Of a stretch of 64,000 bases of DNA, positions 43,368-52,327 are shown piece after piece (within the stretch, counting starts at the first letter, position 1; each line of letters opens with the position of its first letter). The stretch lies in contig NZ_CP114040.1 in the NCBI RefSeq assembly GCF_026965555.1, positions 5,766,001 through 5,830,000 on the forward strand, read 5' to 3'. A model generated the notes under the pieces. It worked only from the letters and a program-made list of their open reading frames with translations, ran no database searches and was not told where the DNA came from. The position numbers and the translations under genes are program-made. The stretch comes from Nannocystis punicea (lineage in GTDB: Bacteria > Myxococcota_A > Polyangia > Nannocystales > Nannocystaceae).

Positions 43368-44369
43368 TCAGCCGACGACCACGGTCAGCGTCACCGACTC
43401 GAGCGTGCCCTTGTCGGCGAACGCCGAGTCGCCGGCGCAGAAGCGCCAGGTGCCCTCGGACGGCTCGCCGGTGAAGTCGCCGAAGTCCTCGCCGGGGCCG
43501 GCGCCGGGGCTCGGCGCGTACTCGCAGACCCCGTCGTCGCGGCACACCGCCTGGTCGATCCCGAGAGAGTGCCCCATCAGTTCGGCGTCCGTCCCGTCGT
43601 TGCGGAACGCCACCGGCCACACCGGGTCGATGTCCGAGTTCTCGGTGCTGTCGGACATCCCGTCGTCGGCCGCCTCCGCGCCGCCGGGCAGGCTCATCAG
43701 CGTCAGCACCGTGCCCTTGGGGCTCCACAGCTTGAACACGAGGTCGCCGACGTGCGGGTGCTGGGCCCCGATCTTCATCCGCACGTCGTGCACCACCCCC
43801 ACCTTGGCGATCGGCAGGTCGACGCACGCCATCGAGCTCTGGGTCCCGTCGTACAGGTCGCTCGGGATCATCAGTGCGAGGTCCTCGAGCACGACCTCGG
43901 TGTCCTCGCCCTGGCTCTCGAACTGACAGTCGGGGTCGCAGCCGTCGCCGGGGAACAGGTTGCCGTCGTCGCACTGCTCGACGTCGTCGCGCACCAGCCC
44001 GTCGCCGCAGGCCGCGAGCTCGCAGGCCAGGGTGCACGCGGCGTCGTCGGCGTTGGCGGCCCCGAGGTCGCACTCCTCCTCGCCCTCGACGATGCCGTTG
44101 CCGCACATGTCCGAAGGGCCAGATCCCGTCGTCGTCGTCGCGTCGGTGGTCGTCGGCAGCGCCGCGGTCGTGTCGCCCGTCGTCGTCGTCGGGGCGGCGC
44201 CCGACTCGCTGCCGCCCGTCTCGCTGCCGCCCGTGGTCGCCTCGCCCGCGCTCGTGCTCGCCGACGTCGCGCCGCTCGCCGACATGCCCACGCTCAGCCC
44301 CGTGTCGGCCGGATCGTCGCCGCAAGCCGGAAGCACCCCCAGGAACGCCACGAACACGCGCCATCGCAT
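43368..44369 (-). CDS. Lipoprotein with DUF4215-type Cys repeats and a P-domain-like C-terminus
   Basis: A 333-residue lipoprotein. The signal peptide MRWRVFVAFLGVLPAC has a lipobox. A Thr/Ser/Gly linker follows, then two CGNG/CGDG-type repeats (MCGNGIVEGEEECDLG, ACGDGLVRDDVEQCDDG). The last 150 residues resemble the proprotein-convertase P domain, a beta-sandwich often appended to secreted proteases (VRMKIGAQHPHVGDLVFKLW, then GTWRFCAGDSA). No protease domain is present, so this is a free P-domain-like module. The start at 44369 was chosen for the lipobox. A repeat unit codes for PSDM at the linker end. Confidence 0.75.
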   Translation of the reverse strand: MRWRVFVAFLGVLPACGDDPADTGLSVGMSASGATSASTSAGEATTGGSETGGSESGAAPTTTTGDTTAALPTTTDATTTTGSGPSDMCGNGIVEGEEECDLGAANADDAACTLACELAACGDGLVRDDVEQCDDGNLFPGDGCDPDCQFESQGEDTEVVLEDLALMIPSDLYDGTQSSMACVDLPIAKVGVVHDVRMKIGAQHPHVGDLVFKLWSPKGTVLTLMSLPGGAEAADDGMSDSTENSDIDPVWPVAFRNDGTDAELMGHSLGIDQAVCRDDGVCEYAPSPGAGPGEDFGDFTGEPSEGTWRFCAGDSAFADKGTLESVTLTVVVG

Positions 44370-44503
44370 GCCGCGGCCTATGGCACAGCCGCGGCGCCGT
44401 GCCAAGCGTGGCTGTCCCCGCTCGTGACAACCTTCACGCCGCCGCGCAGTGAACCTCTCCAGGCGAGCGGGCGGACGTCAATGCTCCGCCGTGGTCCTCG
44501 CCG

Positions 44504-44517
44504 CCTTTCCGAAAGGA
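44504..44517. repeat. 14-bp repeat unit, intergenic
   Basis: CCTTTCCGAAAGGA followed by CAG, in the 209-base space (44370-44578) upstream of the P-domain lipoprotein gene and downstream of rlmKL. Nothing else is seen in that space. Confidence 0.6.
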
Positions 44518-44578
44518 CAGCTTCGCCTCGATCCACCACACCCCGAACTCACCCCGCGGCCGACGCCTCGCGTGCGCC

Positions 44579-46771
44579 TCAGCGCCGGGCGGTGATCCGG
44601 TAGCACTTGTGGATCTTCGGGCTGCGCGCGAAGTCCTTCGGGATCGTCGTCGCCGACAGGTCCTCGATCTCGAGGTCCGCGAGCTGCTCGCGGTCGAGGC
44701 GGAAGCGGCGGTAGTTGGTCGAGAAGATCAGGACCCCGTCGCGCTCGAGCAGGCGGACCGCGGCGCGGATCAGCTCCACGTGATCGCGCTGCACGTCGAG
44801 CACGCCCTCCATCTTCTTCGAGTTCGAGAACGTCGGCGGGTCGAGGAAGATGGCGCCGTAGCGGCGCAGCTCGCGGGCCATGAACTCGCGGCACTCGGCC
44901 TCGACCACCCGGTGCTGCGGCCCGCGCAGGCCGTTGAGCTCGAGGTTGCGGCGGGCCCACGCGCAGTACGTGCTCGACAGGTCGACCGTCGTCGTCGACA
45001 GCGCCCCGCCCTTGCCGGCGTAGACCGACGCAGTGCCCGTGTACGCGAACAGGTTGAGGAAGCGCTTGCCGCGGGCCACCTGGCCGACCAGCGCGCGCGT
45101 GTCGCGATGGTCGAGGAACAGCCCGGTGTCGAGGTAGTCGGTAAGGTTGACGAGGAAGCGACCGGGCCCTTCGCGCACCTCGAGCATCTCGCCGGCGTCA
45201 TCGCGGCGGCCGTATTGCCCGCCGCCCTTGGCCCGCTCGCGCCGCTTGCAGACCACCTGCGCCGCCGGGATCTGGAGCGCGTCCGGGATCACGCGCAGCG
45301 CCTCGCGCAGGCGCGCCGCGGCCCGCACCGGATCGATCTCGGCCGGCGCCGCGTACTCCTGCACCAGCGCCCAGTCGCGGTAGAGGTCGACCGCCACCGC
45401 GTACTCCGGGATGTCGGAGTCGTAGATCCGGTAGGCCTCGATCCCGTGGCGCGCGGCCCAGCTGCCGAGCTGCTTGCGGTTCTTCCGCAGCCGGTTGAAC
45501 AGCGCCTCGCCGCCCTCGCTGCGGGTGTGCTTGCGCGGCGGCGGGGCCTCGCGCGGGATCTCGAAGCGCAGCAGGTTGACCGGGATCGCCCCGTTGTAGA
45601 GCACGTGGCGCCGCTCCGCCCGCAGCCCGATCGCGTGCCCGAGCTCGAGGTCGGGCGCCAGGATCACCGCCTTCCACCCGCCGAAGTGGTCCCGCAGGCG
45701 CTCGCCGAGCAGCTCGTACAGCGCCGGCATGTCGGCGCGGACCCCGAGGCGCTCGCCGTAGGGCGGGTTGGTGGCGACCAGCCCGGTGGCCTCTCCGACA
45801 TGTCCCGAAGGACCTGTCTCCGGGGCCACGAGCTCGGCGAGCTCGCGCCGCTCGACGCGGATCCGGCCGCCGAGCCCCGCCCGCGCCGCGTTGGCGATCG
45901 CCGCCTTGACCGCCGCTGCCTCGCCGTCGTAGCCGAAGATCGGCGGCACCTTGTGGATCCCGATCGCCGCCCGCGCCCGCGCCTCGGTCAGCAGCTCGGT
46001 CCACAGCGCCGGCTGGTGGCCGCGCCAGCCGAGCAGGCCGAAGTACTCGCGCCCGAGCCCCGGCGCGCGGTCGCAGGCGATGTGCGCCGCCTCGATCAGG
46101 AGCGTGCCCGAGCCGCACATCGGATCGACCAGCGGCGCGCCCGCGGCCGCCAGCGCCGGCCAGCCCGCGCGCATCAGCATCCCGGCCGCCAGGTTCTCCT
46201 TGATCGGCGCCTCGACCCCTTCCTCGCGGTAGCCGCGGCGGTGCAGGCCCTCGCCGGCGAGGTCGATCGAGATCACCGCCTCGTCATGGGGTGTCTCTTG
46301 GAACATGCCCTTGATGCCATGTCCCGTCGGCTTGCGCAGGTGCACGCCGACGCGCACGTCGGGCCGGCGGACCGCGACGTCGGGGCGGATCCCGGCCTTC
46401 GCGTTGAACTGGTCGACGATCGCGTCCTTGACCCGCTGCGCGCCGAAGCGGGTGTGCACGATCCCCGCGTTGGCGCCGGTGAAGTCGACCGCCAGCGTCC
46501 CGCGCGCCGACATGTGCTGGCGCCAGTCGATCTTCTGCACCGTCGTGTAGAGCTCGTCGGCGTCGCGCGCCGGGCCCGTCCCGATCTCGAGCAGCACTCG
46601 ACCCGCCAGCCGCGACCACAAGCACGCGCGGTAGCCGATCACCAGCGGCCCGCGGAAGTACACGCCGGCCGGCTGGAGCCGGATCGCCGTCGCACCGAGC
46701 GCGCGAAGCTCGTCGGCGAGCAGCTCGAGGAGGCCTTGCGGAGCGCTGGCGAAGAAGTTGTGATCGTTCAC
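44579..46771 (-). CDS. rlmL: 23S rRNA methyltransferase RlmKL (G2445-N2 and G2069-N7)
   Basis: A 730-residue fusion methyltransferase. The N-terminus holds a THUMP RNA-binding domain (PHDEAVISIDLAGEGLHRRG). The first methyltransferase follows, with DPMCGSGTLLIEAA and NPPYGER near residue 335. The second has FLNLFAYTGTASVYA and FLDPPTFSNSK near 645. These are the two halves of E. coli RlmKL, which methylates G2445 and G2069. Length and order are normal, and all SAM and NPPY/DPPT motifs are intact. 14-bp repeats sit in two surface loops (46290-46331 near THUMP; 45800-45827 before NPPY). Start at 46771. Confidence 0.92.
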   Translation of the reverse strand: MNDHNFFASAPQGLLELLADELRALGATAIRLQPAGVYFRGPLVIGYRACLWSRLAGRVLLEIGTGPARDADELYTTVQKIDWRQHMSARGTLAVDFTGANAGIVHTRFGAQRVKDAIVDQFNAKAGIRPDVAVRRPDVRVGVHLRKPTGHGIKGMFQETPHDEAVISIDLAGEGLHRRGYREEGVEAPIKENLAAGMLMRAGWPALAAAGAPLVDPMCGSGTLLIEAAHIACDRAPGLGREYFGLLGWRGHQPALWTELLTEARARAAIGIHKVPPIFGYDGEAAAVKAAIANAARAGLGGRIRVERRELAELVAPETGPSGHVGEATGLVATNPPYGERLGVRADMPALYELLGERLRDHFGGWKAVILAPDLELGHAIGLRAERRHVLYNGAIPVNLLRFEIPREAPPPRKHTRSEGGEALFNRLRKNRKQLGSWAARHGIEAYRIYDSDIPEYAVAVDLYRDWALVQEYAAPAEIDPVRAAARLREALRVIPDALQIPAAQVVCKRRERAKGGGQYGRRDDAGEMLEVREGPGRFLVNLTDYLDTGLFLDHRDTRALVGQVARGKRFLNLFAYTGTASVYAGKGGALSTTTVDLSSTYCAWARRNLELNGLRGPQHRVVEAECREFMARELRRYGAIFLDPPTFSNSKKMEGVLDVQRDHVELIRAAVRLLERDGVLIFSTNYRRFRLDREQLADLEIEDLSATTIPKDFARSPKIHKCYRITARR
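45800..45828. repeat. 14-bp repeat, two units inside rlmKL
   Basis: CATGTCCCGAAGGA and CCTGTCTCCGGGGC in phase, encoding PETGPSGHVGE just before the first catalytic motif. Confidence 0.75.
46290..46331. repeat. 14-bp repeat, three units inside rlmKL
   Basis: GGTGTCTCTTGGAA, CATGCCCTTGATGC and CATGTCCCGTCGGC in phase (42 bases, 14 codons), encoding PTGHGIKGMFQET in a loop of the THUMP region. Three units keep the reading frame, so this could be a clean insertion. Confidence 0.75.
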
Positions 46772-46903
46772 GTGGCGCCCGGGCTATAGCGACTTTCGCG
46801 CGCGCACGCGAGTCCGCCGGCGCGTGCGTCGACTTGCGCCGGGCGAGCGAGCTGACCCCACGGACATCCGCAGCGGTGCGCCGTCTGCGGCGTGGGCCTC
46901 TGC

Positions 46904-48751
46904 TCACGCCGAATGGCGGCGGCGACGGGCGCCGACGAGCGCCAGCAGGCTCCACAGACCTGGCGCCAGCCAGCCGTGCGAGCTCGGGTCGATGCGGCAG
47001 ACGCCGTCCTGGCCGTAGCCCGGCGGCAGCGCGGCGCCGCCGGCCGAGCTCGGGCCCTCGCTGCCGGTCGACGACGACGACTCGTCGCCGCCGCCGGGGC
47101 TCCCGTCGGTGGTCGGCACCTCGCCCGCGCTCTCGTCCCCGCCCGTCCCCGTGCTGCCCCCGGTGTCCCCGCCGGTCCCGCTCTCGGTCGGGCACAGCGG
47201 GTCCGCCGGATCGCCGCCGGGCGGGCACTGCGGGTCGTCGAGCAGGTACACCGCCGCACCTGTCCCCTGGACCATGAACGGCGCCGGCCACACATCTGTC
47301 CCTTGGGGCATGGCCATCAGGTCAGCCGGCTGGATCGTCTGCGCCGTCGCGGCGTCGAACTGCCACGCGGCCGCGACCTCCGCGCTGGCGATCCTGCGGC
47401 GGAACCCGGCGTCGACCAGCCACAGCGTCGGATCGCCGGCGACCTGGACCAGCGCCGGCGCGCCGGCGATCGCCTGCCACTCGGGGATCGCGTTCAGCGT
47501 CGCGTCGTCGACCTTCGCCAGCTGCCACAGCGTCGACAGCGACCACGCCTCCAGCGCCGCCGGATCGGGCACGTGGCGGCGGACGCCTGGCGGCAGCGGC
47601 GGCGGCGGGCAGGCGAACTGGACCGGGCTGCCGTCCAGCTGCGTCGGCCCGTCGCCGCCGAGGTCGACCCCGTAGACGTAGAGCGGGTGCGACGCGTCGT
47701 CGAGCAGACTGCGCGGCAGCTCGAGCGAGAACCCGTGAGCGCACGAGCCGAGCTGCTGGCACAGGTCGTCGCGCTGTTGATCCGCGGTCACGGTCACCTC
47801 GATCGCGTTGGGATCGCCGTGCGGCGCCATGAAGCTGACGATCACCTCGACCGGCGTGTCCTTCTGATCCGGGTCCCACGCCCAGCCCTGGATCCCCGCC
47901 GCGCAGTCGGCCGCGTCGAGCGTACCCGCGGCCGGCTGGTTCGGCGGCACCACGCACGCTCCTTGCGCCTGCAAGATCTCGATGTCGTCACCGTAGTAGA
48001 AGCGGAGGATGTCGGCGACCCCATAGCCCTTGGTGTTCTCGAGGCAGCGCGCGCCCCACTGCGACATGCAGCCGCGGTTCTGCCCGTAGCCGCTCGAGTT
48101 GACGTCCTCCGGGAACACGAACCCGAGCTCGGTCTGGTCGACGTCGTAGACCGTCTTGCCCTCGTTGAAGGTCACCCACTTCTCGGTCGCCGACACCGTC
48201 CCGTTGGCCGTGTCGATGCAGCTCGCCGGCTGCTGGCTGTCGCCGGCGACGTAGAAGGCGTAGGTCAGCCAGTCGTTGTACGACAGGTACTGCCCGGCCG
48301 TCGCCGCGACCGCGTCGTAGGCGGCCTGCTTCGGCTCGGCCCCGCAGCCGTACACCTGGCAGCCCTGGCCGTCGCAGATCTGGCCGTCGTTGAACATCGC
48401 GTAGTAGGCCACCGAGCGGGCCGCGATCGCCTGGGCCTTGAGCGCCTCGAGGTTGGCCCCGCCGTTCTCGCAGGTGATCACGTGCGGCAGGTAGTCGGTC
48501 TCGGTCGCGCGGGCCACTCCCTCGACCACGATCTCGCAGTACGCCTGGGCCAGCGGCGTCGGCACGGCCGCCAGCGGCTCGGGCAGCGGCGAGCCCTTGT
48601 CGAGCGGCGGCTTCATCCCGCGCGGCTCCCCTGGCCGATCCGACAGGTCCGAAAGGCCATCCACAGCCCCGCCCTGCTCCACCTCCGCGTCCGGCCGCGC
48701 GGGATCACAGGCCGAGAGCGACACCAGCACGACGAGCGCGGCGCGGGTCAT
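46904..48751 (-). CDS. SpoIID/LytB-domain lipoprotein with MYXO-CTERM-like tail
   Basis: A 615-residue secreted protein. The signal peptide (LVVLVSLSAC) has a lipobox. A SpoIID/LytB-like domain follows at about 60-270, with Cys-rich inserts (ICDGQGCQVYGCG), ALKAQAIAARSVAYYAM and NRGCMSQWGARC; in Bacillus such domains cleave glycan strands of peptidoglycan. Then come Trp-rich repeats, a Gly/Ser/Thr linker, a C-terminal hydrophobic segment and Arg tail. GGAGGT lies just before the ATG at 48751. Having both a lipobox and a C-terminal anchor is unusual, and one may be non-functional. The gene is divergent from the FG-GAP gene. Confidence 0.78.
   Translation of the reverse strand: MTRAALVVLVSLSACDPARPDAEVEQGGAVDGLSDLSDRPGEPRGMKPPLDKGSPLPEPLAAVPTPLAQAYCEIVVEGVARATETDYLPHVITCENGGANLEALKAQAIAARSVAYYAMFNDGQICDGQGCQVYGCGAEPKQAAYDAVAATAGQYLSYNDWLTYAFYVAGDSQQPASCIDTANGTVSATEKWVTFNEGKTVYDVDQTELGFVFPEDVNSSGYGQNRGCMSQWGARCLENTKGYGVADILRFYYGDDIEILQAQGACVVPPNQPAAGTLDAADCAAGIQGWAWDPDQKDTPVEVIVSFMAPHGDPNAIEVTVTADQQRDDLCQQLGSCAHGFSLELPRSLLDDASHPLYVYGVDLGGDGPTQLDGSPVQFACPPPPLPPGVRRHVPDPAALEAWSLSTLWQLAKVDDATLNAIPEWQAIAGAPALVQVAGDPTLWLVDAGFRRRIASAEVAAAWQFDAATAQTIQPADLMAMPQGTDVWPAPFMVQGTGAAVYLLDDPQCPPGGDPADPLCPTESGTGGDTGGSTGTGGDESAGEVPTTDGSPGGGDESSSSTGSEGPSSAGGAALPPGYGQDGVCRIDPSSHGWLAPGLWSLLALVGARRRRHSA
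47259..47322. repeat. Degenerate 14-bp repeat units inside the SpoIID-domain gene
   Basis: CCTGTCCCCTGGAC then CATGAACGG..., a phase break, and TCTGTCCCTTGGGG and CATGGCCATCAGGT. Coding for the PQGTDVWPAPFMVQGTG part of the C-terminal domain. A further unit lies at 48644. Confidence 0.6.
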
Positions 48752-49033
48752 GACAAGAACCTCCACCCGTCATCATGCCCTGGGCACTTTCGCGCTACAA
48801 GTGAACTCGAGGTTCGCCCAGGGTCCTGCCCGATGGCCCGCGCGGGTGTCCCCGCAAACCCCGCACCTCGGTATCCGTGGGGCTTTTCGGCCGTCGGGCG
48901 CGATTCGTGAATTCTGGCGCCACGTCCCGGGGCTCGCGGATCACGCGTCGGCTGCACAGGGCACGCGCGTCGTCGGGCCGTGACAGCGGCGGGAATGCTC
49001 GGCCCGCGCTACGGTTCTCCTGTCGCTGACTTC
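48752..49033. promoter_or_regulatory. Divergent intergenic region, about 280 bases
   Basis: Lies between the SpoIID-domain gene (minus) and the first FG-GAP gene (plus) and must carry both promoters. It is somewhat less GC-rich around 48770-48800 than its surroundings (CATCATGCCCTGGGCACTTTC). No confident -10/-35 pair is seen. Confidence 0.35.
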
Positions 49034-52000
49034 ATGGCTGCGAACCGCCGCGCCCGACGCGTGACATCGCCGTGGCTCCCGCTCGTGGGCGCGCTGGGGC
49101 TCGGCGCGCTCGCGCTGGCCTGTGAACCGGCCGATCCCTGCGCGCGCACCGGGGTCGGCGTCCTCTGCTTCGACCTCCCCGGCGCTCGCACCTACACCTG
49201 GGGTCTGCCGACGGGCGTCGTCGGCGTCGCCGATCTCGACGCCGACGGGCACCCCGATCTCGTCGGCACCGGCGACGCCCGCGGCGCTGTCGGCGTGGTG
49301 TGGGGCCGCGCGAAGTCGAATGCCTCTCGGGACATGTTCGATGGGACAGCCACGAGCTGGTCGATCGGCGCGGGCACGCAGGGCCTGGCGATCGCCGATC
49401 TCGACGGCGACGGGCGGCTCGACGTCGCCACCGCCCTGCCCCAGAGCGGCGAGATCGCGGTGCTGCGCGGCCGGGGCGGGCGCGTCCTGGCCGAGCCCGA
49501 GCGGATCGCCGTCGGCCTCGGCCCGCGCCGGATCGTCGCCCTCGATTTCGACGCCGCCGGCCCGCCCGAGCTCGTGGTCGTCAACGAGACCGACGGCACC
49601 GTCACGATCCTCCGCCACCTCGTCGCCGATCCTCCGGTGAGCGTCGGCGCCGGCGCGCGCGACGTCGCCGGCGCCGATCTCGACGGCGACGGCGACCTCG
49701 ATCTCGCCGTCGCAGTCGCCGAGGAGGGCGCGATCCAGGTCCTGCTCGGCGACGGGCGCGGCGGCTTCGAGCTCGGCGCGCGCCACCCCGTCGGCCTCGC
49801 GCCCACCACCGTCGTCGCCGCCGACCTCGACGCCGACGGCGCGGTCGACCTCGCCACCCTCGACGTCCTCGACGACGCAGTCACGATCCTCCTCGGCGAC
49901 GGCCAGGCCCGCCTGCGCGCGCGCGCCCGCTGGCCGGTCGAGGCCGATCCGATCGCGCTCGCAGTGGCGCCCGGCGACGACGGTGCGCCTGACCTTTACG
50001 TCCTGTCCGAAAAGACAGCGAACGTCCAGCGCGTCGATCCGCGGCGCGGCGTCGATCGACTCGGCACCGTCACCGAACGCCCGACTCGGCTGCTCGTCGG
50101 CGACCTGCACGGCGACGGCCGCGACGCGCTCCTCTACCTCGACCGCAGCAACGGCCTCGGCGAGTTCACCTCGGACACCGGCCTGCGCGTCGATCGCCTG
50201 TGGCAGCGCCAGCCCACCGGCACCGCCTTCCCCGTCGACCTCGACGCCGACGGCGTCGACGAGCTGCTCATCGATCTCGACGAGCAGCCCGAGATCGATC
50301 CGCCGCAGCCCGATCCGTCGCAGTCCGAGCCCGATCCGTCGCAGCCGCGGCCGCGCGTCCTCGCCGTCGCCCGCGGTGCGGCGTCGCTCGACCTGGCGCT
50401 CGATTCGGGCCTCCCGGACCGTCTGCAGGGGGCCACCGCCGCCGACTTCGACGGTGACGGTCGCAACGACCTGATGGTGTGGAGCAGGCGCGAGCTCTCC
50501 ATCCTCGTCGCTCGTCCCGACGGCAGCTTCGCCCCCGGCGTGCCCGGCCTGGAGGTCGGCGAGGCCCGGTATTACGCCGTCGTCCGCGGCGCCGATCGGG
50601 CCCGCCTGGTGTTCGCCACCACCAACGCGCTCGTCGTCGTGGGCCTGGGGCCGGACGGCGCCCCGGCGGTCGAGGCCCCGATCACCCTCGACCGCTTCGT
50701 GTCCGGCCTGTCCACCGTCGACCTCGAGGGCGACGGCCGCATCGACCTCGTCGTCCACCTGTCGGACTCGCTGGTCGTCTTCGAGGACCTCCAGCTCGAT
50801 GCGCCGCGGAGCATCGACCGGCCGGAGCTCGCGGGCGGCGGCGCCCTCCTTCTCGTCGCCGGCGACGGCGACGGGCGCGACGCGCTCGTCTGCGCCGACC
50901 AGGGGCTCGTGCACGTCGCCGACCTGTTCGGCCCCGAGCCGGGCCCCGCCACTGTGCTCGATCCGGAGGAGTGCGAGCGCCTCGCGGCCTTCGACCTCGA
51001 CGCCGACGGTCGCCGCACCGAGGTCATCAGCCTGCGCGGCGACAGCCAGGTCGACGGGGTCCAGCGCGTCGTCCTCACGCCCTGGCACCGCGACGATCAC
51101 GAGTGGCGCTCGCTCGCCCCCCGGGCGGTGGCCAGCGTCGGCGGGCCGCGGTGGATCGGCCGCGGCGGCGGCCGGCTGGCCCTGCTGCGCGAGGAGGCCA
51201 CCGGCGAGCTCGTCGCCGAGGACATGTCCCTCGGGCCAGCTCTCGGCGCGCGTCCGCGGACGCGCTTCGGCTACCCCTTCACTCCGAGCCTCGGCGACTT
51301 CGACGGCGACGGCACGCTCGACCTGTTCGTCCACTCCGGCACGTACGGCGGGCCCAGCGTGGAGGGCTTCGCCTTCGGCGACGGCGACGGCGGCTTCGGC
51401 CCGACCGAGCTGCGCCGCCAGACCGTGAACGGGGCCACGGTGGAGCAGGCCGCCGTCCTCCAGCTCGACGACGATCCTGCCGACGAGCTCGTGCTGGTCC
51501 TCGGTTCGCCCGCCGGAGGGAGCAACACCGTCGTGCGGCTCGACCTCGAGGACGGCGAGCGGCGGCCGCGGCCGCTCGTCCGCTTCCCCGCCGGCGCCAA
51601 CGTCAACCTCCTCACCGGTGACTTCGACGGCGACGGCCGCAGCGACCTCCTCGCCTACAGCTTCGGCTCGGCGCCGCTCGCCGGACAGCCTGTCGGTCCC
51701 GCGCCGGGCCTGGCCGGCACCACCTACCGGACCGCGTTCCTCCGCCGCGTCGACGACGGCCTCGCCGACGCTCGCTGGGGCGAGGTCGGGTTCAGCTACG
51801 CGGCGTGGGGCGGCCTCCAGCGCGCCGATCTCGACGGCGACGGCCGCCTCGACCTCCTCGCCGTCAGCGGCAGCCTGGAGGTGGCCGCGGGCCTCGGCGA
51901 CGCGCGCTTCGCTCCGGGGCGCCTGTGGAGCCTCCTTGGCCCCAACGACTTCGCCGTCGGCGATCTCGATCGCGACGGCCGCCCCGAGATGGCCGCCGTC

Positions 52001-52327
52001 ATCTTCAACTACGAGAGCCCAATCAAGGAGCGGCTCGTCCTGCTCCGCGGCGGCGCGACGGCGGGCTCCTTGCAGCCGATCTTCGACGGCGGCCGCAGCG
52101 TCGACCTCGGGGACCTCGACGGCGACGGCGAGCTCGAGCTGCTGGTGCTCGGCTCCGACGGCGCCTTCCACGTCGGCCAGCGCGGCGGCGCCGGCTTCCG
52201 CTTCGACCGCTACCCGCTGCCGGGAGTCTACGGTGCCTTGCGCGCCCGCGACGTCGACGGCGACGGCCGGCGCGACATCACCTTCATCGGCAGCGGCGCC
52301 GTGACCCTCGTGAGGCAAGTGCAGTGA
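49034..52327 (+). CDS. Giant FG-GAP/VCBS-repeat lipoprotein, cassette copy 1
   Basis: A 1097-residue surface lipoprotein. The signal peptide ends in LGALALAC. The rest consists of many repeats of the form V-A/G-D-L/F-D-G-D-G-x-x-D-L, for example ADLDGDGDLDLAV and GDFDGDGTLDLFV. The DxDGDG loops bind calcium, and the repeats build beta-propellers like integrin alpha-subunit domains. Sequence-wide it parallels the gene at 53702. Repeat units at 49333, 50002 and 51223 lie in corresponding places in that paralogue. The next gene starts within the GTGA overlap, so the two are translationally coupled. The ligand is unknown; adhesion or substrate binding is inferred from the fold. Confidence 0.88.
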   Translation: MAANRRARRVTSPWLPLVGALGLGALALACEPADPCARTGVGVLCFDLPGARTYTWGLPTGVVGVADLDADGHPDLVGTGDARGAVGVVWGRAKSNASRDMFDGTATSWSIGAGTQGLAIADLDGDGRLDVATALPQSGEIAVLRGRGGRVLAEPERIAVGLGPRRIVALDFDAAGPPELVVVNETDGTVTILRHLVADPPVSVGAGARDVAGADLDGDGDLDLAVAVAEEGAIQVLLGDGRGGFELGARHPVGLAPTTVVAADLDADGAVDLATLDVLDDAVTILLGDGQARLRARARWPVEADPIALAVAPGDDGAPDLYVLSEKTANVQRVDPRRGVDRLGTVTERPTRLLVGDLHGDGRDALLYLDRSNGLGEFTSDTGLRVDRLWQRQPTGTAFPVDLDADGVDELLIDLDEQPEIDPPQPDPSQSEPDPSQPRPRVLAVARGAASLDLALDSGLPDRLQGATAADFDGDGRNDLMVWSRRELSILVARPDGSFAPGVPGLEVGEARYYAVVRGADRARLVFATTNALVVVGLGPDGAPAVEAPITLDRFVSGLSTVDLEGDGRIDLVVHLSDSLVVFEDLQLDAPRSIDRPELAGGGALLLVAGDGDGRDALVCADQGLVHVADLFGPEPGPATVLDPEECERLAAFDLDADGRRTEVISLRGDSQVDGVQRVVLTPWHRDDHEWRSLAPRAVASVGGPRWIGRGGGRLALLREEATGELVAEDMSLGPALGARPRTRFGYPFTPSLGDFDGDGTLDLFVHSGTYGGPSVEGFAFGDGDGGFGPTELRRQTVNGATVEQAAVLQLDDDPADELVLVLGSPAGGSNTVVRLDLEDGERRPRPLVRFPAGANVNLLTGDFDGDGRSDLLAYSFGSAPLAGQPVGPAPGLAGTTYRTAFLRRVDDGLADARWGEVGFSYAAWGGLQRADLDGDGRLDLLAVSGSLEVAAGLGDARFAPGRLWSLLGPNDFAVGDLDRDGRPEMAAVIFNYESPIKERLVLLRGGATAGSLQPIFDGGRSVDLGDLDGDGELELLVLGSDGAFHVGQRGGAGFRFDRYPLPGVYGALRARDVDGDGRRDITFIGSGAVTLVRQVQ
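49333..49346. repeat. 14-bp repeat unit in FG-GAP copy 1, site 1
   Basis: CATGTTCGATGGGA followed by CAG, coding RDMFDGTA. The paralogue has a unit at the matching position (53959, KDMSSGTA). Confidence 0.85.
50002..50015. repeat. 14-bp repeat unit in FG-GAP copy 1, site 2
   Basis: CCTGTCCGAAAAGA followed by CAG, coding LYVLSEKTA. The paralogue has LYVLSYQTS at 54631 and a further full unit before it. Confidence 0.75.
51223..51236. repeat. 14-bp repeat unit in FG-GAP copy 1, site 3
   Basis: CATGTCCCTCGGGC followed by CAG, coding AEDMSLGPA. The paralogue has YDMSFGTA at 55834, in the same place relative to the next FG-GAP repeat. Confidence 0.8.

Noticed and set aside
48941..52318. A minus-strand frame of over 1100 residues opposite the FG-GAP gene
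   Set aside because: Shadow frame; the plus strand carries the DxDGDG repeats and the overlap with the next gene.
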